Assembly (NCBI GenBank): GCA_012729315.1
Contig: JAAYDI010000112.1
Coordinates: forward strand, 1-64,000
DNA: 64,000 bases
Direction of reading: 5' to 3'
DNA from: Planctomycetaceae bacterium
GTDB lineage: Bacteria; Planctomycetota; Planctomycetia; Pirellulales; Pirellulaceae
Below the pieces are notes generated by a model that was not told the origin of the DNA, did no database searches, and saw nothing but the letters and a program-made list of their open reading frames with translations. Below, piece after piece: positions 17,801 through 22,706 of the stretch (its first letter is position 1; every line of letters begins with the position of its first letter). Position numbers and translations under genes: made by a program.

Positions 17801-19557
17801 CCGAGCGCCAAGTCGTCAACTTCCTGACGTCCACGCCGGCCGACGAAGACTCGTTCACCATTGAGGATCTTGCCACGCCCACCGCCAACAGTGTCACGTT
17901 CGAGTTCGACACCGGATACGTCATCCTGGTACCGGCGACGGGTGGCACGGCGCTGGTGGACGGTGAGACGTTCCTGCTCAGTCATGGTGCGGTGACCAAG
18001 TCGTTTGAACTCGATTCCAACGGCCAGGTCGCCACCGGCCGCGTGCGTGTCCCGTTCACGGAGACGTCCACCCAGGACGAAGTAGCCAATGCGCTGGTCC
18101 AGGCCATCCTGTCCAGCGGTATGTCTCTCGCGCCGCGGAACGCCGGCCAGGGACGCGTGCACATTGGCGGGAACGACAGCACGAATCTGGACACGTCGGC
18201 GACGACGCTCGACCAGACCGGCGAGCCCGGTACGCAGAACGAGGACGCCATCCCGATCGTGATTGCTCCGGGGCGCGGTGAAGACATCGCGCAGGCTGTC
18301 TCGGAGGCCATCGCTGCCGCGGTGGCGCAGGGCAAACTGGTGGGGGTCACCAGCGAGGCCTTCGGCGCCTACCTGTTCCTGGACGGCATGGACAGCGTGA
18401 CCGGACTGACCGTCGACACACTGACGTCGATCCACGATCTGGCTGGCAACGACCTGCGGCCGAATCGGCCGGACGGTACCACACGCTTCACCATCCTGAC
18501 CGGTCTGGGCACGGACTACGGCGATGCGCCGGCCGTGTACCCGGTCCTCCGCGAAAACAACGGGGCCGGGCACCGCATCGTGCCAGGATTCCACCTGGGC
18601 GCGTTCGTAGACGCGGAACCGGACGGTCAGCCGTCGGCGCTGGCCAGTGCCGATTTGAGTGATGACGGCGTGGTGTTCGCCGGTCCCATGACGGCCGGTC
18701 AGAACGCGGTCATGAACGTGGTCGCGTCGGCGCCCGGGTTCCTGGACGTGTGGTTCGACGCCAACGGTGACGGCGACTGGAACGACGTTGGGGAGAAGAT
18801 TTTCTCCAGCCACCGCCTCGCGGCTGGCAGCAACACGCTGACATTCAAGGTCGTTGCGACCGCCGTGAATGTGCCGACGTTCATGCGGTTCCGGTTCAGC
18901 AGTACTGGTGGCCTGGCACCGACCGGCATCGCGGAAGACGGCGAGGTGGAAGACTATGTCGTGACCGTCTCGGCCAACCCGTGGCAGAACCACGGTCTGG
19001 CGCGGGACGTCAACGGCGACGGCTACATCTCGCCGCTCGACGCGCTGCTCATCATCAACCTGCTGAACTTCAACCCAGGAATATCGCAGCAGCCGCTGCC
19101 GGTGCCGCCGCTGCCCGAATTCACGCCACCGCCGTATTACGACGTCAACGGTGACGGTTACGTCTCGCCGATCGACGCGCTGCTGATCATCAACTACCTC
19201 AATGGCGAGGGAGAAGGTGAAGGCGAAGTAGCGGGCGATCTGCTGGCCGCCGCTGACGACGCCGTCGCGCTGGTGGAGATCGGGCTCAACACAGGCCTGT
19301 CAGGCGGCCAGCTGCTGGTGAGCTCGGCCACCAGTACCGCCCCGGCCGCTCCGGCGATCGATGCGGCTGCCGCGCAGCCTGAGACCGGTTACCCGGACTC
19401 TGGCACCTTGCCGGCGGAGCTGCCACGGGAGCGGGGTCTGACCGATCTGCAGGCCGCGGATCTGGAGGACCTGCTCGAGGATCTGGCCGGGGAAGCAGCT
19501 GATCTGGTCAGCCTGGCCGACGCCCACGATTCCGTCTTCGCCCGGCTGGGCGCGTGA
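5890..19557 (+). CDS. Giant (4,555-aa) LEPR-xLL/dockerin surface protein with a broken matrixin-like motif
   Basis: A very large, probably exported multidomain protein. Its basic N-terminus carries the LEPR-xLL-type motif IETLEDRRLLAL (about residues 34-45). Then come Ig-like strands; a matrixin-like region with HEIGRLLGLH (H507), in which the second HEXXH histidine is arginine; several pre-peptidase C-terminal-like (PPC) sandwiches (about 557-667, 1517-1700 and 1733-1890); right-handed beta-helix segments with NWGGI repeats (about 717-970, 1150-1500 and 3600-3790); propeller-like stretches; at least seven copies of a DGxTFxI...FEFD module; a GEVED domain ending EDGEVEDYVVTV (about 4211-4360); and two dockerin repeats DVNGDGYISPLDALLIINLL and DVNGDGYVSPIDALLIINYL (about 4370-4440). 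An acidic GEGEGE linker and a Leu-rich tail ending DSVFARLGA close the protein. The ATG at 5890 is preferred over TTG 5872 because GAGGGG lies 7 nt upstream. Adhesin or matrix role inferred. Confidence 0.9.
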   Translation: MAIRRSHKLWKSRKFRRSSSLRALRRSERGLRIETLEDRRLLALGPQLIGVLPNAGSLLVEGDIRNVAPQELLFKFDESQVFTDDPATLQRAFQITRAGGDGVFGDVVDGIGDDVVVTPGYVGLVTGTTNQLVLRFQDRLVDDHYRLVVKGTGVDALRNADGMALNDLTDDNVDNGADYRLNFELDLGAQIVAVVPQPIHRNANGTLSQDRNKIVVYFNDDDLFVQNGPGGAPTAASAENPAFYQLILTRDTVSNQDDVKFNPTKVQYDPVTDRAVLTFGQAASLEGLAGPGTFRLRIGTDESIPAVPVEVTLTREPGSSFDTAIDLSSDFNTDHASSVIVSQKIVSTDYLLDFPGAVDEPGNRSIPVQGPYYPYHDVWAMTLYDADLLGKDPLGEGITTAYYNFQTFYGFDPEGNALRNQITESQKQRAREIFELYGEYLGIDFVETAALGMTIVTGDLRAIEPTVDTQTVIGLAEPKDLEGRAIINAGVNWSDRYGDTWFQAAMHEIGRLLGLHLTDELPPITIMNGEAILNFDNVPEPDFPGQHDIVHGQHLFRPENKDIDLYRFELQTSGLFVAETHAERLPTSSLLDTHIRVYKQTLTGIEEIAQNDNYFSKDSYVSLSLDAGVYFVGVSASGNDDYDPEIEDSGIGGTSEGDYQLRLSFRPGATRSITDQDNRSLGATRLDGDLDGIAGGVYDFWFRAAAPKGEAAPGQPRTIYVDKSANVGVGTLQAPYGNLAYATANALPGDIIRVVGNGGLDKDITTVADNRAYEIGFGNLPNNILSDGAELVVPKLVTLMIDAGAIFKLKDSRIGVGSPSLSKDLSAGAIQVLGTPDLSVIFTSFQDQETGIDTDPLVTTPAAGDWGGIVIRNDLDRAENRFLWDEHGIFLDYINHADIRYGGGNVKVDGVQQIVNPITLSEAAPTISFNQITKSADAAISADPNSFLEWNYHSPRYQGDAPFTIDYTRVGPDIDFNRIVENTTNGLFIRVTTPAGTATKPQTVTARWDDTDIVHVLAQTLFIQGTPGGPILEESLPPSELISLTSLPGGNLAAGLYNYKLVWVDANGNESLASIPTRTLQVDDGSRIQLTQLPPAPTGFIARRLYRSESNGLPTGEYRLVAQLNTSSITYTDVGNPGGILLDQSGAAANLRRARLDASLVIDPNIIVKLVGARIEVGMGAQLVAEGRDGQQVIFTSKMDDEFGAGGTFDTGNDGAAVAAAPGNWGGIFVSPTGSASIDYALFTFGGGEVPVEGSFAGFNVLEVHQADVRVTRSIFEKNDDGVGGQAPSHRFGRGFNDTGTIFIRGAQPVIVDNIIRDNLGAVVNVNVNALDHSLVSDPGRSTGLLDRATEVRDNQGPLVKLNQLENNGINGMIVRGETLTTQSVWDDTDITHVVLDTIYISDFHTYGGLRLESNATESLVVKLFGPTAGFTATGRPLDIDDRIGGIIQVIGQPGSPVVFTSLRDDTTGAGFRVSDGMPQTDTNNDGSATLPGPGDWRSILIDQYAHDRNVDVYVESEAANVVAPGSNATTSQAEILGALASSEKNGDENLRLGFEVHGLLNDRNDIDVYSFQARAGTEIWIDFDRTRHSLDTVVELIGSDGQLIARSDNSFQESNRAESIVKANPSIDANVLQKSPYLQGRDTYTTNPRDAGMRVVLPGAVGSALTSFYIRVRSSSDNLADLNAGQTMGRYQFQVRLREIDEVPGCTIRYADIRYGTYGIEVYGQPIHSPLLGEASEANNSANDVIANAQALGNILNTDRAALSIAGELTAASDVDFYRFDINYDSVQGSGIVNPFLYLSTIFDVDYSDQLGRSDASLAVFDRNFNLILSSSGVRGRDNSNIAEDQPAPLNGADMDDTSRGSAGTLDPFIGAQSLPEGTYYLAVTNSSRMPNELSQFTQANPANPLVRLEPINSIRRIAEERVEQTGGSNIAGSPTVDLLDDISIVPFTLGDVTLFVATYPGEQPTYGAKIHTVDPFTGALETTLGDISVGGSLPYIGDIAMRYDGQMFSFSQSYFAQLGTDGTVGNFLHIDTGTAAATNLGDDGLLTYVPNPNGQGSVRAGGGQGVGVFFNAITFAGNGQYDLFAVGDRGDAGWGLVTRETNILYQFDANTGVGNSMYSPGSDRTGCPPGGNECQHNGAGTQIRERGQIITTGSTITTADATDLTGPFDASISIQDGAGFQIDSESFEFDTGPEVMVLIDPATGRVIRDGDFMILDGDFFQFDTGSTLVIPADTEDYAAGATIPDGLVLTFYATSGAMVRLEFEDTDVGDGRETSGSVLVNYDATTTQAQLQERVVSSLNAVTVFPVRAAAVGPDLVSFTRDARIHMDGRFLIDTSNTILSTLSQPAVALVAEETILIPNSGYADAETLTISDGNKTVLFEFEDVSLGNGLVNIEAVPINFDATSDGFDIFTQLVAGILANDLRVSPQGVALRPSEDVWGLHLETSLKLSGERGDAPIVAVINGARFNDGETFVVVTTDGRTTFEIDLGDGVAAGNVQFSVTSFDTAVELAERLASYVNQYTAAESRAVYETVDDDVAYVLVNSQQIPLGRATPETPHILFQEASAGLSLVPIFDYLANPDHPTFSDIEGLLMGFEETMTQAQFQQQLANELNVRRTITNASNPAGAPIVITSDNHGLRTGQSVMIRDMVGDLVRFMPGQVFANGLFDITVVNANTFSLNGTQFRNFSGNTLFNYQDGGGYFINYEASSMGARTNFLGGNVGRFKGVPIFVDQGTRGGVSAGNVRVPLRAADTANQVAAVVAQHINRELFPEVVARAGTGVVNIVNGQAFADAPLIASNSGAGGQVTGIAIVNNNMYAVDDRGGLYQIRNYRSSSLSTQYITNIEGIEFAGLSVGPQQLQNGAYADLLFGISRSGRLYAFDTLGQLQPIFVDGQTSVQTGAVGEVTGMAFSNLDRNLWHVTNNRANDPGHGITVPVDGSRLARNGGNSYYFGFQDVSANGWTSLDPTNRNNYNFPGGAHGSLETNAFSLQGYSASDDPVLYFNYFLQTENALYNPQPLDPMRDAFRVFISADGGEWQLLATNNSFRSNRLLDDEYELGEGAIPQMDQVNGRRGVQELFDNTNSWRQARIQLAPWAGMENLRLRFDFSTAASLDIGGTAGVDICGVAASRVRDGETLVIDDGVVFEFDFGHILVAPSAAVFTDGTRFEAYGTRFEFDPLLDGVTDGIPIMLLPTDSATAVAERIEQALLARSIDVVRDGNRLNLPAPGVVDVLDSALIHEAEPGVDGTNIPMVVTVSMSSDQVAAVVRKALEDRFAGGDFGPGEDGFQNITMYKDRVRLVGHSVTDAGPLSVIGQLQGDEFGSFYASGPPALPGRFAGSLRGMNNNYEGVYIDDIIIGFAERGELVTGAVGDASFVANPQVPDFSELQGMYQVEVRRGPEYGYMTSSAAMPFCILEGMPPFGCGGRSFDTNDRLGQHISLVAPSADQLRDGQTFQISDGVNTVVFEFEDLDVGDGVASGNLMVPFDATAYDPVTGSYAAEPAYVIARRIRDAINSSQSQVIIDIVAALADGEVVTPAAPPRPSVFTPLYAAPSTSNVINLFGNATGDVFPTFDFGEIEVITYGYSEALGVEHQMVGDSNVFRDQGQILIHSNIVRDSARFGIVADAGDRSRSDLVPAAGVLPHAGPAANLRVRNAERLTPGVVIINNVIANSGVGGILFSGDPATTGELGSVPFGRIVNNTIHGNGGGVGIQVSENASPTILNTIVSNVATGISIDATSTTTEMGGLLFQNVGTLSTTGVIGAYAIVLGPDDPLFVDAANYNFLPAAGSKAIDSSIDSLDDRQNLFFVKDPLGISKSPILAPARDVYGQLRQDDPNVNPPAGQGENVYKDRGAVDRVDFIGPYAQLINPRDNDGEGHDANPRDTIVNVATTLTHFSIQLIDMAAGGGEGTGPNDASVLASTVMLLRDGRTLVRGVDYSFAYDTTSNTIRLSPIAGIWERDRQYEINLVNAERQVVNFLTSTPADEDSFTIEDLATPTANSVTFEFDTGYVILVPATGGTALVDGETFLLSHGAVTKSFELDSNGQVATGRVRVPFTETSTQDEVANALVQAILSSGMSLAPRNAGQGRVHIGGNDSTNLDTSATTLDQTGEPGTQNEDAIPIVIAPGRGEDIAQAVSEAIAAAVAQGKLVGVTSEAFGAYLFLDGMDSVTGLTVDTLTSIHDLAGNDLRPNRPDGTTRFTILTGLGTDYGDAPAVYPVLRENNGAGHRIVPGFHLGAFVDAEPDGQPSALASADLSDDGVVFAGPMTAGQNAVMNVVASAPGFLDVWFDANGDGDWNDVGEKIFSSHRLAAGSNTLTFKVVATAVNVPTFMRFRFSSTGGLAPTGIAEDGEVEDYVVTVSANPWQNHGLARDVNGDGYISPLDALLIINLLNFNPGISQQPLPVPPLPEFTPPPYYDVNGDGYVSPIDALLIINYLNGEGEGEGEVAGDLLAAADDAVALVEIGLNTGLSGGQLLVSSATSTAPAAPAIDAAAAQPETGYPDSGTLPAELPRERGLTDLQAADLEDLLEDLAGEAADLVSLADAHDSVFARLGA
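12397..18180 (+). repeat. Region encoding at least seven copies of a DGxTFxI...FEFD protein module
   Basis: Within the giant gene the pattern DG-x-[TF]-F-x-[IL]-x-[DG] followed by FEF[DE], a valine-rich strand (GNLMVPFDAT, GRVRVPFTET) and a short Ala/Ile helix recurs near 12410, 12510, 12960, 13290, 15290, 16230 and 17840. Copies are diverged at DNA level, so this is an old protein repeat rather than a recent tandem duplication. Beta-propeller-like and beta-helix-like segments interrupt the series. Confidence 0.6.
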
Positions 19558-19575
19558 CGGAAGACTCCGGAATCT

Positions 19576-19599
19576 GCCCCGCCGGAACCCCGGCGGGGC
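19576..19599 (+). terminator. GC-rich hairpin after the giant gene
   Basis: GCCCCGCCGG at 19576-19585 pairs perfectly with CCGGCGGGGC at 19590-19599 across a 4-nt AACC loop. It begins 19 nt after the stop codon. No T-tract follows, so it may act as a weak terminator or as an mRNA 3'-end stabiliser. Confidence 0.5.
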
Positions 19600-19779
19600 G
19601 CCGGGGCCCCGTGTGACACGCACGACTGCCACAACCGGCCCGCCGGCCGCGCTCCGGAGTGGGGGCGGCATGCCATTTCGTTGCCACTCCGTGGAACCAC
19701 GACTATGATCAAATTCTGGGGCTGAAGGTGCTACTCCAGACTGATCTCTTCGCCGCAACGACGTGAGTCGGGTTCTCCC

Positions 19780-22533
19780 ATGCGTGTACGGTCCAGTGAG
19801 CCGGGACATTGGCAGCCGCAACGGCGGCCGCAGCACCGCCGCGGCGCCAGCCGCGCGGTACGATTCGAACGACTCGAGCCACGCATGTTGCTGGCCAGCC
19901 TGCCGTTTGGCGCCGCCGGTGCGGACACGGCGGAGTACATGCTGGGCAATGTGGTGGCCACCGTCGTGTTCCTCGAATCCGATGGCAGCATCGACCCCAG
20001 CACGCAGGACTGGAACCCGCTCGTGCGGGACCAGTACGGCGAACCGGTGCTGGACGCGTTCGGCAATACGATCAGCGCCAGCGGCCCGAACTGGATCGAA
20101 CTCACAAAGGACCGCGTCGAGGAGGGGCTCCAGTGGTGGGAAGATGCGCTGGTCAACTTCTACGCGGAGCACTACGACGGTATCGATCCCATCCACGCGC
20201 TGAACTTCATCTGCGATTTCGAGTACGCGCACAACCCGGTGCCGACCGGCTACGAGCCGATCGACCGGATCTCCAATGACTACGCGTTATGGGTGCCGGA
20301 ATTCCTCCGCAATGTCGGCTACGACACCACCGGCGTGCTCGAGACCGACATCCGCGCGTTCAACCAGTCGCAGCGTCTGAAGCACGGAGCCGACTGGGCC
20401 TTCACGATCTTTGTCGTCAACGACTACAACGATGCCGACGGCCGGTTCAAGGCGGGGGGCAGTTTCTCGCAGGCGTTCGCCTTCTCCGGTGGACGTTTCT
20501 TCGTCGCGCCGTCGCGGCGGCCGGCCAGCACGTTCGCGCACGAGACCGGACACATCTTCTACGCGCTCGACGAATACACCGGGGCCGGCACCTACACCGG
20601 CCGCCGCGGATACTACAACACTCAGAACTTGAATGCCTGGGACAACCCGGACCCGGACTACGTCTTCCAGCCCAGCATCATGTATGCGGGCGAAGCGCTG
20701 AACACCGCGTGGCAGAACCATACCAGCTCCATGTCGTCACTGGCGATGATCGGCTGGCAGGACTCGGATGCCAACGGGGTCTTCGACGTGCTGGACGTGC
20801 CCCTGACGTTGACCGGGGCCGGCCGCTACGACCCAGTGGCTCAGGCCTATCGGTTCTCCGGGCATTCCGCCGTACAGACGCTGCCCAACTTCAACTCCTC
20901 CGGCCGCCGCAACGACATTACGATCAACCGCGTCAGCCAGGCGGTTTATTCGCTCGACGGCGGCGTCACGTGGACGGTGGCCCAGGACTACAACCTGTAC
21001 GAGACGGACATCAGCCTGTCTATTCCCATGCAATTGGGCCAGGAGATCCTGATCCGGACCCAGGCGGTGGATCCCTGGACGGGGCAGACGGTGGTGGTGT
21101 CGGAGGACGTGTTCTGGGGTACGACCGCCTTCCCCACCGCAGTGGCGCCGTCAGGTGTGCAGGGTTACGTCTGGTATGACCTGGATGCCGACGGTGTCTG
21201 GGACGTCACGGAACGCGGCATCCCCGGCTGGACGCTGCAGGTGGTCGACGAGTCCGGCCAGGCGGTCGCGATTCGCCAGACCCTGGAACCCGACCACTAT
21301 CCCCAGTACACGCTGCTCAATGGTGTGCTCAATGACGTAACCCTCGCCGCGACGGGATATGATGTCAAGGATGCACGCGTTGGGAGCGTGGCAGCGTCCG
21401 GTTCCCAGCTGTTCGGTGCAGTCCGCTATGGTGTGGCCGACGAATGGGTGACGGAGTGGACGTTTGAAAGCCGCAACCTGCGCATCGATCTGGACAGCCC
21501 GACTACGACGATCAGCCTGGATGCGGTGGGGCCGGCGACGGGGGGCTACGGGCGTCTGGAAGTCTATGACCAGGCCGGCGGACTCCTGGGAAGGTACACG
21601 ACGAAGTACCTGGCAGCGGGTGCTGTCGAGACCATGACCTGGAATACACCGACGCCGCAGATTGCCTACGCCATCGTGAAGTCCACATACGACTCCGTGA
21701 TTCAACTCGACAATCTGCGGGTCGGCGCGGCCACGGCGGCAACGACCGATGCATCGGGTGCCTATGCTCTGCCGCATCTGCCCCCGGGGGCATATCGGGT
21801 ACTGGCCATACCGCCAAGCGATTGGGAAGTGGCCGATCCGCTATCCGGAATCCGCGACGTGGTGGTCGATGCGCAGGGAACCATGGTGTGGGCTGCCGAC
21901 ACCGAACGGCCCAGCGATTTCGCCGGTCGAGTCAGCCCGTCAGCCCCGCCGTGGCGCAATCCGCTCGATCCGCTCGACGTGAACAATGACGGCCTGCTCA
22001 CCCCGATCGATGCGTTGTTGGTCATCAACGAGTTGAACCGTGTCGGTGGGCATGCCCTGTTGCCGCCGTCCGGCGATGCTGCCCCGCCCCCCTACCTGGA
22101 CACCACGGGGGACAACTTCGTCTCGCCAGTCGATGCGTTGCGGGTCATCAACGAGCTGAACCGGCGCGGCAGCGGCGGCTCCGGTGAACCCTCTGCCAGC
22201 GGTGCCAGCGGTGCCAGCGGTGTTGACGGCGGAGGCAAGACCGGGGGCGGCGAAGGCGAAGCGGGGTGGCCGGCACGTGACCATGAGTCCCTGCTGCGCG
22301 ACGTCGGCCAGCGCCGGGTGCCAGGGGAAGCCAGCGCCCCGGACACGGCCGATCCAGTCGGCGGCGATCTGCACCCGGCCGGACTCCTCCAACTGCGGCA
22401 CCAGGACGAGCTTCTCACGCTGCTCGCCCAGGACGTCACACAGGCACGTCGCAAGCTGGCCGACCTGGTGGCGGATGCCGTGACCGACGTGATGCACGCC
22501 GTGATCGACGACTGGCTGCCCGGTCTTCCCTAA
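19780..22533 (+). CDS. LEPR-xLL/dockerin protein with a HETGH zinc-metalloprotease domain
   Basis: A 917-residue, probably exported protein. A basic N-terminus leads into FERLEPRMLLAS (about 29-40). Residues about 100-330 form a putative metalloprotease: HETGHIFYALDEY (H254, E255, H258) supplies the HEXXH motif, and the following DEY resembles the peptidase M64 pattern, where an acidic residue closes the zinc site; the spacing is one residue shorter than the M64 form I remember. Residues from about 460 form an SdrD_B-like domain (GVQGYVWYDLDADGVWDVTE) that is interrupted by a roughly 130-residue sandwich-like insert before resuming at TDASGAYALPHLPPGAYRVL. Two dockerin repeats follow (DVNNDGLLTPIDALLVINEL and DTTGDNFVSPVDALRVINEL), then Gly/Ser tandem repeats and a Leu-rich tail containing LLTLLAQDV. 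It sits 222 bp after the giant gene, same strand. Confidence 0.85.
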   Translation: MRVRSSEPGHWQPQRRPQHRRGASRAVRFERLEPRMLLASLPFGAAGADTAEYMLGNVVATVVFLESDGSIDPSTQDWNPLVRDQYGEPVLDAFGNTISASGPNWIELTKDRVEEGLQWWEDALVNFYAEHYDGIDPIHALNFICDFEYAHNPVPTGYEPIDRISNDYALWVPEFLRNVGYDTTGVLETDIRAFNQSQRLKHGADWAFTIFVVNDYNDADGRFKAGGSFSQAFAFSGGRFFVAPSRRPASTFAHETGHIFYALDEYTGAGTYTGRRGYYNTQNLNAWDNPDPDYVFQPSIMYAGEALNTAWQNHTSSMSSLAMIGWQDSDANGVFDVLDVPLTLTGAGRYDPVAQAYRFSGHSAVQTLPNFNSSGRRNDITINRVSQAVYSLDGGVTWTVAQDYNLYETDISLSIPMQLGQEILIRTQAVDPWTGQTVVVSEDVFWGTTAFPTAVAPSGVQGYVWYDLDADGVWDVTERGIPGWTLQVVDESGQAVAIRQTLEPDHYPQYTLLNGVLNDVTLAATGYDVKDARVGSVAASGSQLFGAVRYGVADEWVTEWTFESRNLRIDLDSPTTTISLDAVGPATGGYGRLEVYDQAGGLLGRYTTKYLAAGAVETMTWNTPTPQIAYAIVKSTYDSVIQLDNLRVGAATAATTDASGAYALPHLPPGAYRVLAIPPSDWEVADPLSGIRDVVVDAQGTMVWAADTERPSDFAGRVSPSAPPWRNPLDPLDVNNDGLLTPIDALLVINELNRVGGHALLPPSGDAAPPPYLDTTGDNFVSPVDALRVINELNRRGSGGSGEPSASGASGASGVDGGGKTGGGEGEAGWPARDHESLLRDVGQRRVPGEASAPDTADPVGGDLHPAGLLQLRHQDELLTLLAQDVTQARRKLADLVADAVTDVMHAVIDDWLPGLP

Positions 22534-22706
22534 GCGTTGCCGGCGGATTCTGCTCGCCCCCTTCCGCGCCATCGTCTACAATATCCGGCGTGCTCAAGGC
22601 CGGATTGGCGACGCGTCCCGCGCCTCCCTGTGCGCGAGCGGAGCGGGCCGGTGCCGCGCGTTCTGGCACAGTGTCCATCGGGGGCGTGTGGGACGAGGGG
22701 GGGAAG

